From assembly GCF_014633365.1 (NCBI RefSeq), contig NC_068338.1:13960616-14024615 (forward strand): 64,000 nt of DNA, written 5' to 3'. Made by a program: the position numbers and the translations under genes. The notes below the pieces were generated by a model that did no database searches, was not told where the DNA came from, and saw only the letters and a list, made by a program, of their open reading frames with translations. Origin of the DNA: Diospyros lotus. Its lineage: Eukaryota > Streptophyta > Magnoliopsida > Ericales > Ebenaceae. Of this stretch, positions 1-11,032 are shown one piece after another (positions within the stretch are counted from its first letter, which is position 1; every line of letters begins with the position of its first letter).

Positions 1-792
1 AAAGCTATTCATAAATTTGGAATGCAAAATTGTAAAACGGTTATAGTTCCCTTGGCTGGACATTTTATTTTATCTAAATTACAGTGTCCCACATCCAATT
101 CTGAAATTGTAGAAATGGAAAATGTCCCTTATGAAAATGTAATTGGAACAATTATGTATTTAATGATAAGTACCAGGCTAGACCTTGCATATTCAATTTT
201 ATTACTTAGTTGATATATGTCAAACCCTGGGAAAATTCATTGGGATGCTTTAAAACATTTGCTTAGGTACATAAATGGTTATGTATGCATTGGTTTAAAT
301 TTTAAGAAAAGATTTGATACACTTGATCTTATTGGGTATGTTGACTTTGATTTTGCAGGAGATAGAGACTCCAGGAAATCCACCACTGCCTTCTATTTTA
401 CCTTGAGTGGAAATTGTATTAGCTGGAAGTCTCAGCTGCAGCCACTTGTCACTCTGTCCTCTACTGAGGCAAAGTATATGGCTGTAACTGATGCCTTCAA
501 AGAAGCCATATGGCTTCAAGTTATTCTCAAAGAAATCCACTTGCTTCAAAGCAAAGTGGTGGTTTTCTCGGATAGCCAAAGTGCCATCCACCTGTCCAAA
601 AATCCTGTGTATCATGATCGAACCAAACATGTGGATGTAAAGTATCATTATGTAAGGGAAATGATAGCCAATGGAACTGTGGGCATTCAGAAAGTTTCTA
701 CAGCCAACAATCCTGCTGACATGGGCACCAAGGTGTTGACTGCAACTAAATTCGAGCATTGGTTGAATTTGTTGCATATCGATGATCGCTAA
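1..792 (+). pseudogene. Ty1/copia polyprotein C-terminus (end of RT and RNase H)
   Basis: This is the 3' end of a copia pol reading frame that enters from outside the window. The first part carries the copia stretch NVIGTIMYLMISTR, which links the reverse transcriptase to RNase H. The rest is the RNase H domain: GYVDFDFAGD, then TLSSTEAKYMA, then FSDSQSAIHLSKNP and HDRTKHVDVKYHYVRE, with the usual end NPADMGTK. A single in-frame TGA at 211-213 splits the frame; codons before and after it stay in register, so it is a point nonsense mutation. The stop at 790-792 is followed by a polypurine tract and an LTR, which places the domain at the natural end of pol. RNase H would remove RNA from the RNA-DNA hybrid during reverse transcription. 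The copy is inactive as it stands. Confidence 0.93.
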
Positions 793-880
793 TTACTTTA
801 GTCATCTAGAGCAATGAAGGTGAGAATTGTAGCATGCTAAACTTATATGTCATATCTGATTACTTAGTCTTTTGATACTT

Positions 881-892
881 CAAGGTGGAGTT
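881..892 (+). other. Polypurine tract of the copia element
   Basis: CAAGGTGGAG lies directly before TGTTATAT, the first bases of the 3' LTR, and about 90 bp after the pol stop. This is the usual plus-strand priming site layout in copia elements. Confidence 0.7.
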
Positions 893-1104
893 TGTTATAT
901 TTTTGTGAAACATCAAAAGGGCCCAAAGGTTGAGGGGGCCATTTTGGCAACCGTGGGCTGCCCATTTGGGCGCCCACTGGAGGGCCATTTGGTAGCCACC
1001 ATTGGCCCAACCCAAGCCCTTTGGCTTTTGGCTTTTGTCGTGTAGCCTGCAGCCGTTTTCTTTTGTACGAACTCATCCAAGCCGTTGCAGCATCCACTAC
1101 AAGA

Positions 1105-1700
1105 AAAACGGGTTTTAACGACAGGGAAAAACAGTCGTTAAAAGTTAATTTTCGGTCGTTAAAAAGTTGTAACGACGGAAATTTTCCTGTCGTCAGTCGT
1201 CGTTATTGCTTCCGAGGATAAAAGTCTTTAACGACGGGAATGATAAACCCGTCGTTAATTGTATTAACGACCGTATGATTCCCGTCGTTAAAAATAATTA
1301 TTAGCGACCAAATTATAACTCAATAACGACAATATTTCCCGTCGTTAATAGTGTGAATAATTAACGACAGTATAATTCCCGTCGTTAATAATTATTAACT
1401 ACTGAATTATAACTCAATAACGATAATATTTTCCGTCGTTAAAAGTATGAATAATTAACGACCATATGATTTTCGTCGTTAAAAATAATTTTTAGTTACC
1501 AAATTCTTTAATAATAACGACAGTATTTTCTATCGTTAATAGTGTAAACAATTAGAGACTATGATTTTTGTCGTTAAAAAATATTATTTACCTACCAAAA
1601 TATAGAACAATAAAGACAGTATTTCTCATCGTTAATAGTGTAAAACCAACGATTAGTCATCAATGACGACAATATCCTGTTTTGATGAAAACCACCAAAC
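1105..1700. repeat. Left subterminal repeat array of the CACTA element
   Basis: Many degenerate copies of AACGACGGG and its complement CCCGTCGTTAA occur in both orientations, spaced 20-40 bp apart. Such arrays are the binding platform for the CACTA TNPA-type protein. Copies decay toward the inside of the element. Confidence 0.85.
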
Positions 1701-4237
1701 CTATATATCATTATTCATATCAAATTGGAATAAAACTCATAAAATTAAACCTGTCATTCAACTAATTAACTTCAAAGTAATATATGTTCAACCAAAATAA
1801 AAAGTATCATTATCCATTAGCATTTACACACCAAAAGTAGTATCTATACAGGTGTTAATTGCCAACAAACTACACCAAAAAAGATGTTTAACTAAAAGTA
1901 ACACTTTGATAATTGTATATACTATACAAAAATGTACACCAAAGCACTATAGTCAAATAGTTGATTGAAATTATAATTATAGAACTGTTCATGTAGTCCA
2001 AGACAGAAATTGCTTCCTTTAGAGTTCTGTTGTTTCATTGACCTGCAAAAAAAAATAAAACATAAAATTAGAGTCAAAGATCGATGTGTTCATGTTTTCT
2101 TTATAAAAGATTACAAATAGAATTAATAAAACACAAAAACGTCTCCATCACAAGCTACAAAACATACAACCATTAAAATGCACCAAAACACAACAAAATT
2201 TCACAAACACACTCTAAATTTTGTAATTGATGCTATCTGTACAAGACTTAAATGCTCATAAGCTTCTAAGTAAAAAAATTTGCACTTACAAGGATAACAA
2301 TTATTGCAATATAATTTGTTAAAAAACAAAATCTACAACATTCCCAGTGTTCATAAGTGCTTTGTTATATAACTAACTTTGTCATATTTGGAACAATATT
2401 ATCAATAACTTTCACATTAATATTTTGTTGAAAGTTTATGTAAAATGATGTAAAATAAAGTCTAAATTACCATAGATGGGTAGATGATGTGCAAATGATA
2501 CTATCAGTGATGTTTGCACTAAATGATTTACCTACTCCCAGAATCAAGCACTAATTAGAAAAAGGAAAATAAGATGATATCTTACTAAGGACAACCACAG
2601 CAGGTCACCAACAAGAGGAAATAGATTGAGAAGTAAAAAGACTAAACAAAACAATAGAAAGCAAATAAAAGCCTAAAATTGAAGAAAATAAATGCAAACA
2701 TTCTCTAGTGGATAGCACATGAAACACGGGAAACCATTGCATAGTGCATACATTTCACACTCTAGTCTATCAACTAAGAACTGTGGGCTAATCCATTCCT
2801 CCCATTGTTTATAAATGAAAAGATAAACCAAATTAAAAATGCCTACAATCCCCTGAATAATCCAAATTTTGGCATATTGAACCAGCTAACAGCTTTCTAA
2901 TTTCAGCAATGTTATATATCATATAAGCAAGTCAAAATATGCAACAACCTCAGGAAATTTAGGATTTCATACCAAAGAACATATGAAATCCTAAACACTT
3001 CTAATCAAGAATAAAAAAAAAAGAAAAAAAAAAAGACATGCAAACAGTGAAATGAAAAGAGGTTAGTGTGCTATCTTATCCTATCAAAAAGAATTACAAT
3101 TGTTTACAATGCTAATAAAATTAAAAACTTAAAACTATAATTATGTGCATCAAAATGTATATATATAATAAGGATAATCCCCGAATGAAGCAGATAATTA
3201 AACTGTCAGGCAGGGATAAAGCCATAAAAGGAATGAGATTCCAATGCAACTGTTAACTTGCTGGGAAAACATAAAAGTCCCTCATACAAACTGAAACAAT
3301 GTATTTTGAGACATAACATATTCAAAAACCTTGCATGGAAACAACTAAAAGCTTACTATAGTTGCCATGAAAACCTATTTAAAGCTTCTTTAACCAAATA
3401 CAGAGACAGCAAAGCTCAAAATAGATCAGAGCACTTCTTTAGACATGATGCAATCCTTAAACCCAAACAATGAGAAAGAACAAAACAATGCCTTTAAAGG
3501 GATGTACAGCCAGAATTTCTGGGAGAAGTGAAAGTTCTAACATGCTAGTTTTTTTTTAATTTATGTTCATCTAAACATAGTGAATTGGAAATAACAAAAG
3601 CACGAGATATTGAAGGTCATTGGAGGAGGTTCACATGAGCAATATAAGCCTCCATGAAGCTTCATTTCCAAAGAAACAATAACAAAGCCCTAGGAGACAA
3701 GACTACTTTGAGTTACAGTTCAATCTGTAGTACATAACTATTGAAGGCATCATATCACAACAATAACCCCAAAAGATAGTGATTAAATAGATAAATTAGA
3801 AGGGGGGGGGGACACAAAACAAAGGCCATCACTAAGAATCAAAACTGCACGAAACAAAATCTGATTTCCCTAATATTGAATACAAAGCTTCCAAGATCCA
3901 AAATCAGATTACTTAAGAACCTTACCGTACAACAACAGTATGTTCTGGTCCCTCATTCTAAATGCATCATTAAAACTACTTAATTTGGTAACAAACTACA
4001 TTCTTAATGATAGCAAGTACACTGGCAATGACTCATTAACAGAAACAAATTTGATATGCCTTAGGTGTAACTTAAGTTTTCGGGGGCAGGGGAATTCATA
4101 ACATTAATACTTTTACAGGACACAAAAAATCCCACATGGGGAACTTATTACATTAATACCTCTAGAGGACACAACAAATACCAAGTTAAGTAACCAAAAG
4201 ACATAGTAGAAAATCATTTGTTATGCCAATGACTCAC
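1701..4237. other. Interior of the CACTA element without recognised genes
   Basis: An AT-rich stretch with no coding region I can support. It has mononucleotide runs (A-rich near 3010, G-run near 3800). It may hold introns or further exons of the captured LARP1 gene on the minus strand. A weak exon-like segment ending in a GTAAGG donor near 3925-3990 was noticed but could not be confirmed. Confidence 0.5.
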
Positions 4238-4596
4238 TTTTTTAAACGTTGCTATTAATTTAATGGAAACCTAGCCTTGGTCATCCATCTTCTGCCACAA
4301 GTATGTATCTTTAATTAAATTCTTATTACTGCAAGGAATAGATAAGAGCATAGATCGTTCAATTCCTAACTAAAAATAATTAACTAGCAAATTAGCAATG
4401 ATTACCAATGAAAAGTAATGAAAGCCATTAATAAGATACCTGAAATAATAATCTATCTGATTCAATATCTTAACAGGCAACTGTGGGTCTGGGACAAGAA
4501 AAAACATTGCAGGGGGTGATATTGGCGACATAAAAGGCATGGCTCTAAATGAATCAGGTAGTGGACCTGTAACATAAAACAGTGGATGCTGCCCTT
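4238..4596 (-). pseudogene. Captured LARP1-type La-motif gene fragment (two exons)
   Basis: Two exons on the minus strand. The first runs 4596 to 4440, after an acceptor TTTGCAG and before donor GTATC. It reads EGQHPLFYVTGPLPDSFRAM and then PDPQLPVKILNQIDYYF, the run-in to the La motif of plant LARP1 proteins. The second runs 4328 to 4238, after acceptor CCTTGCAG and before donor GTGAGT. It reads SNKNLIKDTYLWQKMDDQG, a stop, then VSIKLIATFKK. The split serine codon joins the exons in frame, and the sequence fits the La-motif pattern NQIDYYFS...L..D.YL...MD.QGWV. The stop stands where the family has Trp (TGG to TAG). LARP1 proteins bind mRNA and regulate translation and decay. Here only part of the La motif survives inside a transposon, so it is a broken copy. 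Family assignment is from recognition, not a search. Confidence 0.82.
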
Positions 4597-4714
4597 CTGC
4601 AAACAGATGGGTACATTTACTGGAACATATATAACTAACCTAAATCGGTAATATACAAGTATAGAAATATCACACAAAATATATATACAAAAACATCCAG
4701 AACAAGAAAAGAAC

Positions 4715-5138
4715 CTGTTTCGAACATCAACGACGTCCTCGTGAGGCAAAAGCTGGGGCAGTTCGTCGTAGACGTGATTGGCCCCACCGTCGACCCAAAC
4801 ACGAAGATATGCTGCTCTACACCGACAACAACAACAAGAACAACGAGACGGCGGCATCGATCAGACAACCAAATCGCACGAACACAACAAAATCGAATGA
4901 ACCAAGAGAGAAGAAGGGGCGTACCGTACTTCCAAAGCAGAGGAGTGAATCGGGGGAGGCATTGATTGAGCAAGACGAGGGCGTAGGTCTGAGGGTGTCC
5001 GTTGTGGGCGGGAATCGAGGGGAGGAGGAAGGTGGATGAATGAGCCGTTTGAGATGGAGATTTAGCGGCGGCGAGGAGGCCGCGATGGAGTTGGAGGTTG
5101 CGACGAGGTGGCCGCGATGGAGTTGGAAGCGGCGGCAA
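4715..5138 (-). pseudogene. TPK: Captured thiamin pyrophosphokinase gene fragment (first two exons)
   Basis: Exon 1 (to 4925) ends with HSSTFLLPSIPA and TYALVLLNQCLPRFTPLLW. Exon 2 (4811 to 4715) reads YLRVWVDGGANHVYDELPQL and LPHEDVVDVRN. Donor G|GTACGC and acceptor GAGCAG| flank a 113-bp intron, and the split codon restores the frame, giving LLWKYAYLRVWVDGGAN. This is the N-terminal TPK catalytic domain start, with the family's DGGANR-like signature (here DGGANH). TPK transfers pyrophosphate from ATP to thiamin to make the cofactor thiamin diphosphate. The remaining exons (including the GDxDS-type region) are absent; downstream the sequence changes to LARP1 intron and exons. The ATG at 5138 is only the first Met of the open frame; similarity is clear from about 5045 on. 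No stop occurs in the retained coding part, so capture may be fairly recent. Confidence 0.85.
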
Positions 5139-5310
5139 CGTTGAGGCGGCGGAGGGAGGCGGCCGGGAATGCAGAGGGTGAGACTGTGATTTGGGGGATT
5201 AGGGCTTGGGGGAATTCTGATTTGGGAATAGGAATTGGAGGGGAAAAGGCCCCTGCTCACGCCAACATTTTGATCTTTTTTAAATATTTAATTGTTAATT
5301 AATAAAAATA

Positions 5311-5870
5311 ATATTAATAATTATTTAATTAATAAAAATAAAATAATTTAACATGGTAACTGATAAAATAAGTTAAATTATTGCATCAGATTAATAATTA
5401 TTTAAAAATAAAATTATATTATAAATAAATCTATTAATTATAATAAATTTGTTTGATATATTTTATTATTTTTAATATATTTATAAATTTTTAATATATT
5501 TTATTATCAATAAATTAAAAAATTAATTTTCAATTATAATAATTTAATAATTATATTTATACATTTACAGAAAAATAATTTATGAAATTAATATTAATAA
5601 TTATTTCATTGATAAAAATATAATAATTTAAGATTATAATAATTGATAAAATAATTTAAATTATTACATCAAATTAATATTTATTTAAAAGTATAATTAT
5701 ATTATAAATAAATCTAATAATTATAATAAATTAATTTGATAAATTGTATTCTTTTTAATATGTTCATATTTTTTTAATATATTATATTATCAATAAATAA
5801 CTAATGCTCAATTATCATAGTTTAATAATTATATTTGTGCATTTATAGAAAAATATAATTATATTAAGAA
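5311..5870. repeat. AT-rich tandem duplication, about 280-bp unit
   Basis: The segment starting ATATTAATAATTATTT at 5311 recurs at 5591, and the two follow each other with small differences over about 280 bp. Both contain AATTATATTATAAATAAATCT. This is extremely AT-rich DNA between the captured exons and the right terminus of the CACTA element. Confidence 0.75.
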
Positions 5871-5939
5871 TTGCTTATATAAGTGTTAGTTAAATTTTAA
5901 TAAAATTTTTTATTATTTTATGCTTTGAATTAAAAATTT

Positions 5940-6105
5940 TAGTCATTAACGACGGGAAAATAGTATATTAACGACGACTTATTTTACCTGTCGTTAAAAG
6001 TTATCTTATAACGACGGGATTTATATTTAGTCGTTAATAGTATTACATTAACGACCAAAACTAATGTCGTCGCTAATTTTTGATCGTTAATGCCTGTTTT
6101 TGTTG
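5940..6105. repeat. Right subterminal repeat array of the CACTA element
   Basis: At least five copies of the TTAACGACGGG / GTCGTTAA motif lie just inside the right terminus, mirroring the left array but shorter. Confidence 0.8.
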
Positions 6106-6566
6106 TAGTGATCCTTTATCTTGTGCGATCTCAGCCATCCAGTTTCCTTATTTATCACTCGTCTCGAGATTGATGATTTGGTGTGTGGAAGACGAAAGAA
6201 AATAGGGGTTGGCTGAGAGAGTTGTCATTTAGGGTTTTACTTTCTCTCTCTCTCTGTAAATTTTTATACAGTTCGTCTTCCTCTTGTCCATATGTGTTCT
6301 CTGATTTTCTCTTTTGATCTGAGGTAAGCTCTTAATCTAGTTGTGATTCTGAGCATTATGTATAGAGAACCAGGGTTGTTTTTATTTTCGATTTCATTGT
6401 AATCGGATTGAAAATATATATAGTGGAGTGAGCTCTTCTCGCCGGAGCTCAGTGGACGTAGCCCCTATTTGGGGTGAACTACTATAAATCGTGTGCCTCT
6501 TGTTTCGTTTATATTTTAATATCTTATGTGTTGTCTTTAGACTCTCGGTCAAATTTGTTGATATCA

Positions 6567-9124
6567 TCAGTGCTTGATTTTGACTGTGTTTGTGGAGATT
6601 TGCTATCTCTGTTTATTTGTAACACAACGTTTTAATGGTTATATCATGAAATTCAATTCTATAGAAAATATAGTGTGTCAAATAACAAAAGATGGAATTC
6701 AATTCCTTAGATGTAATATTTTTCATGAAAATTCTATACTATCAAACACATTGCCTGTAACTATGTACAAGACAAAATAGAGCATGATTAAAAAGAATAT
6801 AAACAATTATATCTAAGCATGAAAATTGCACGCACTTAAAGATATCTGAGCTTGAATTCCAATGGAAAATCTGGAAAATGAAATCTCACCAAGAGCCGCT
6901 AAAACTTGCTAATAATTATCAAAAGAGACTGATGAATTAGTAAAAGGAATTTAGCTAAAGTGCAACCATATATAATAACAAGACAAGATTAAATAAATGT
7001 GATGAAGACTGAAAATATATAATCCACCTCAGGTACTGAAATCTGCTTAATCATAACATAATTTCAGGGTTTAGAAAACAATGCATTTCCACAATGCACT
7101 TCAAGATCTGTGGATAACGAGAGCAATTAAGAAACGAGAAATGCCTAACATGGCATTACTAATTTTAAGCCAAGGAGAGGTGCACTCACAGTTCACTTAG
7201 AACTTTCATGCTGTCGTCAAAAAAATAAAAAACGAAAACAAAAATACTACTGAAACGCTTAATTTTGACACTAGGGGTAATGTTTTATATGGATGTATTG
7301 TATATTAGTTTATATTGGTATAATACACAGTACAATACATTAACGCATCCTTAATATCTAAATCAAGTGTTCAAATAACAGATCTAAAAGATAAAAGAAA
7401 ACAGGTAATTCAAAAGTTAATTTAATTTGAATTGGGTCAAAACTAGATTAGATGTAACTCAATTTGTTTTATGTATACCTACTTTACAGGCCGGTTCAAG
7501 GCATAGGCCAGTAAAACTTATGCCCACCAAAAATTTGGGACCCCAAAAAGTACAGCATCCTACCTCATCCCCCCCCCCCCCCCCCCAAAAAAAAAAAAAA
7601 TTGGCCCCACCCCCCACCCCAAAAAAATAAATAAATAAAAATTGGGGTCCTCCAAAAAATACAACATCTCACCTTCTCCCAAAAAAATTTATTATCGCCT
7701 AGGTTTCACTGGACCTTATATGTTTTGTGTGTATCTATTCTAGTGTATCAGCATATTCATTTTGGTGTGTAAAATCTTATTGATGGATTTATGAAAATAC
7801 TCTTTATATATATTTTGCTTAAAAAAATACAACCATAAAAATTGTTTCTCAACTTCAAATCATAACCTCAAGTTTGAATGAACTTGTAAACAACTTTACC
7901 ATCGTACTAATATTCATATCGATGTAAAATTTGCCACACAAAAAAAAAAAAAAAAATGGGAGCTAACTAAAAGTTCAACTGCAAGCATTACTCCTTAAGA
8001 GATGAGTTTTCATTTGAAATTTTCTATATATCTTTTACAAGCAACCCCTCTAATATATAAATATATGGGTACATTGAATGTACACACCTTGAACTTTGAT
8101 CTTTTGTCTGAAACACGCCTTATACGTACTTTGTGTTGACCATAATTTTCAAGATATATCCAAATTCATTAGAACCAAAAGGCCTGGTTTTTAGGTAACA
8201 ATGAGTCTACCCCCGAGTCATCGCAAAATTTTTAGCTTTCTCAACCAATCTTTTCTGATTAAGTGCCATTTTCCTATGATGATCACAAGAGCCCCGCCAA
8301 AATAATCTTCTTTGAATGAAAACTTGAATAAACAAATATAGTATGTAGGATGGTAACTACAGTGAAAACTTGAAAATATTATCCATTGCCAATTTCAAGT
8401 CCAAATAAAAGAGGAGAGTTGTGTTAGGCAACCGACAACTAGCGTAAAACTTAATTGGATCTAAATATGAATTTTACACAAATTATCTGTTTGACTGTAA
8501 TGTATATAGAACTCTAAAATTCATGTAGTCGACCTCACATAATGAAATAAAGACCGGATATGTTATTGTTATTATTGTTGTTAGTAAATAAGATGGTTAT
8601 ATAACACACTTTGATTAGCACCAGCCTGCCCGCATGGATATACTCTTAGATTTCCAAGAGGGAAGTTTCTCTTCAAACGTTGTGATTTGTGTCGAAGAAA
8701 GAGGAGTAAGTTTGCTGAAAAGAAGGACAAGGGAGAAGAAAGATAGAAAATGAAAGCTAAATGATACGCTGCAAGCCTATAAAGTCATATAAGAAATCTA
8801 AACATATCTCCAAGTGATGGAGATGTAAGGCACTCTTATACTTACAGATAGGAGCTATATATGACCAAGTCAAATACAAACGCGACTATTAATGACTAGA
8901 TGCATGATGCTGACCAACTTAATAACAAGGTAACATGCATAATGATATATTCCTATCATGCACTAAGAAAGTAGTGCAGATTTTTAGACTTTGAACGGCT
9001 AATTTTGAATTATTTTAGAATGTCTTCGGGGTCCGGAGCCTAACACCCAAAGAAATCCTGAGACATATAAGAAAACAGGAAATGCTTGACGATCATTAAG
9101 TAATAAAATCCACGACAAAGACGT
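6567..9124. other. Intergenic AT-rich spacer
   Basis: No coding region can be supported. It holds a C-run followed by an A-run at about 7569-7600, several short A-rich tracts and scattered AT-rich sequence. The last part (about 9000-9124) is the probable 3' untranslated region of the dioxygenase gene on the minus strand. Confidence 0.6.
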
Positions 9125-10297
9125 TCATATCTTAGCAAATTCAATTGTTTCCTTCCCGTCGTGAGCTTTCCTGAAGAAATGCTTCACGTAATCGGAGTAG
9201 AGAAGTTGTTTATAGATGGGTTTCTCTCCGTTCTTCAGCAATTCAGGCAGAGGACCGATTACGTCACTGGGTCTAGGGTTCACAAAGAGGGGAACTGAAA
9301 TCCTGTTTTTGCTTCCATTGGCCATCACCCGGTGCTCCACGCTCTTGTACCGGCCGTTGCTCATGATCTGAAGTGCGTCGCCGACGTTGATGACCAGAGA
9401 TCCGCTGATCGGCGGGACATGAACCCAGGTGTCGTGCTGGTCGAGTTTCTTCACGTAAAGCCCTCCTATATCGTCTTGCAGGAGAATCGTCAATGTGGAG
9501 ACGTCGGAGTGGCGGCCGACTCCGACGGTGAGCTCGGGGTTTGGACATATGGGATAGTAGTTGAGGTTAATCCTCCTGGAACCCATTAGCAGCAATTGTT
9601 TGTCTTCGTCAAGCTCCTCCACGTTGAGCCTCTTGGTTAGGGCATCCAAGAGCCTCTTGGCCAGTGTTTCGGACCCCCTCATGAACTCCATAGCTTCATC
9701 TCTGCAGAAAGGAAACACACTAATTAACTTCAACTATAAATGCATTTTGGATTAATGTATGCTTATACATGATATAATTAATTACTTGCACGCTGAAGGC
9801 CAGAATGCATTGGCCTCGTGGTCAGAAACGTAGAAGAGACTGAGGTAATCTTTCCACTCCAAAGCCTTCTCGGCGTGGGGAGTGAAGCTGGTGCCAAATC
9901 GGACGTTGTTGGTGGGCGAATGCTCTTTGGAGTGCTTCTTCTTCTCCTCCGCCGGCAACGCGAAGAAGCGATGGGTGGCTTCCTTCACCTTCTCCAGCAC
10001 TTCAACGGGAACGCCGTGGTTGACGACCTGGAAGAACCCCCACTTCTCCGCCGCATCGCAGATGGCACCCGCCACCTTCGGGTCATCGGAATCCGACAGG
10101 TCTATAACCGGAATGGCCACTTCCGGCAACACATTGCAGCCACTGATCCTCTCTTCCAGAGGCTGAATGTATTGCTTGGGCAGGTCTTTCAGGCCCATGT
10201 CTGCAAGACCCTTCACTCCGTTGCCTTGGTGCACTACAAAGCTTATGAGATCCGTGGAGTTGGATTCATGAGCGCTGGTGGAAATCGTAGGAGCCAT
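9125..10297 (-). CDS. F6'H: 2-oxoglutarate/Fe(II) dioxygenase, feruloyl-CoA 6'-hydroxylase-like
   Basis: Two exons, 10297-9786 and 9701-9125, are joined across an 84-bp GT-AG intron (split codon AA|A gives Lys171). The protein is 362 residues, the usual length for feruloyl-CoA 6'-hydroxylases (F6'H1 about 361). An N-terminal DIOX_N domain contains [15 protein letters not shown] and [12 protein letters not shown]. The C-terminal 2OG-FeII domain has the iron ligands His235 and Asp237 in [10 protein letters not shown] and His294 in KSVEHRV, and the 2-oxoglutarate-binding Arg304/Ser306 in NRISVPLF. Family signatures [34 protein letters not shown] and the ending [15 protein letters not shown] point to the coumarin-forming clade. 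These enzymes ortho-hydroxylate feruloyl-CoA (some also p-coumaroyl-CoA) in the cytosol, leading to scopoletin (or umbelliferone). No stop or frameshift is seen, so the gene appears functional. Substrate preference cannot be read from sequence alone. Confidence 0.95.
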
Positions 10298-10397
10298 AGC
10301 TGCCTTGCCTGGCAGTTGCTGCGTACAGAGGAGGAATATTTAGGAATATTGGAGATGAAGCGATGATGGAATGAATTTAATAAGCATTAGATGGATG

Positions 10398-10405
10398 TAT
10401 ATATA
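10398..10405 (-). promoter_or_regulatory. Probable TATA box of the dioxygenase gene
   Basis: TATATATA lies about 100 bp upstream of the start codon on the minus strand, a normal distance for a plant core promoter with a 60-80-base leader. Position is the only evidence. Confidence 0.5.
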
Positions 10406-10923
10406 GTGTGATGATCGGATCAGCCACCTCCACGTATTACTGTCGATGGTTCGGACATTCCCAGCCCATCATAATTGAATTCTTTCGCCAGCGCCGCGTC
10501 CAGGAAACACGTTTTCGTTATTTTCCGTCAACTTAATTTCAATTTTAATTTATTTCAGTTTTTATGCTTTCCTATTCAATTTAAAATTTTTAATTCATTT
10601 ATTGACATTATTAAAAATTTTAAAATCAAAATACAAAATATAATTCCACAAAATTTTGTAAAAGTCGTTTTCAATTCTAATTAAAGTTTTGTGTATAAAT
10701 TTCTAATCATGTAACCCTAATGGCAAGACGAATAATATAAAGTTTTTACATGTAGTGATAGAATTGAGTTAATTATATCAATAATAATTCAACTTTGTAT
10801 TCTGTTACTATTTGATCATTGAATTTTGAAATGTTACATTTTAGTTACTAATATTTCAAAACTATTACTACTTAATTACTGAACTTTAAAATGTTATATG
10901 TTAATCATTAATATTTCAAAATC

Positions 10924-10984
10924 GTTTCTCACTCGTCACTCGTTAGTCACTGAACTTTAAGTTCACGAGTGACGAATGAGAAAC
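10924..10984. repeat. Long hairpin inside the MITE-like element
   Basis: GTTTCTCACTCGTCACTCGT at 10924-10943 pairs with ACGAGTGACGAATGAGAAAC at 10965-10984, one mismatch in 20. It would form a strong stem with a loop of about 20 nt. Confidence 0.85.
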
Positions 10985-11032
10985 AGTTTTGAAATATTAG
11001 TGACTAACAAGTAATATTTTAAAATTCAGTAA

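Larger units (their letters stand above)
1095..6110. mobile_element. Non-autonomous CACTA (En/Spm) transposon with captured host exons
   Basis: The element starts CACTACAAGAAAAACG at 1095 and ends TTTTTGTTGTAGTG at 6110, the inverted CACTA terminus. Both sides carry the 3-bp target duplication ATC (1092-1094 and 6111-6113), as expected for CACTA elements. Both ends have subterminal arrays of the TTAACGACGGG motif in both orientations. No TNP2 or TNPA coding is visible in its 5.0 kb, so it would have relied on an autonomous partner. Its interior carries exons of thiamin pyrophosphokinase (4715-5138) and of a LARP1-type protein (4238-4596), both on the minus strand and with introns kept. That makes it a gene-capturing 'Pack-CACTA'. 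It inserted in the copia LTR, so it is younger than that copia copy. Confidence 0.92.
893..6566 (+). mobile_element. 3' LTR of the copia element, split by a CACTA transposon
   Basis: The LTR begins TGTTATATTTTTGTG at 893, runs to 1094, and resumes at 6114 after the CACTA insertion. It probably ends near TGATATCA at 6559-6566. Without the insertion it is about 655 bp. It contains a CT-rich leader (near 6240) and a promoter-like region. The right end is uncertain because the 5' LTR and its target duplication lie outside the window. The start is well supported by the polypurine tract next to it. Confidence 0.7.

Noticed and set aside
3925..3990. A third LARP1 exon on the minus strand
   Set aside because: A DAFRM-like start and a GTAAGG donor are suggestive, but the rest does not match the family well enough.
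7427..7630. A short gene or processed pseudogene ending in poly-A
   Set aside because: The frame runs through C and A homopolymers and shows no domain; it is low-complexity sequence.
9273..9589. Reading frames on both strands over the dioxygenase exon 2
   Set aside because: They are shadow frames of the real coding exon and lack domains.
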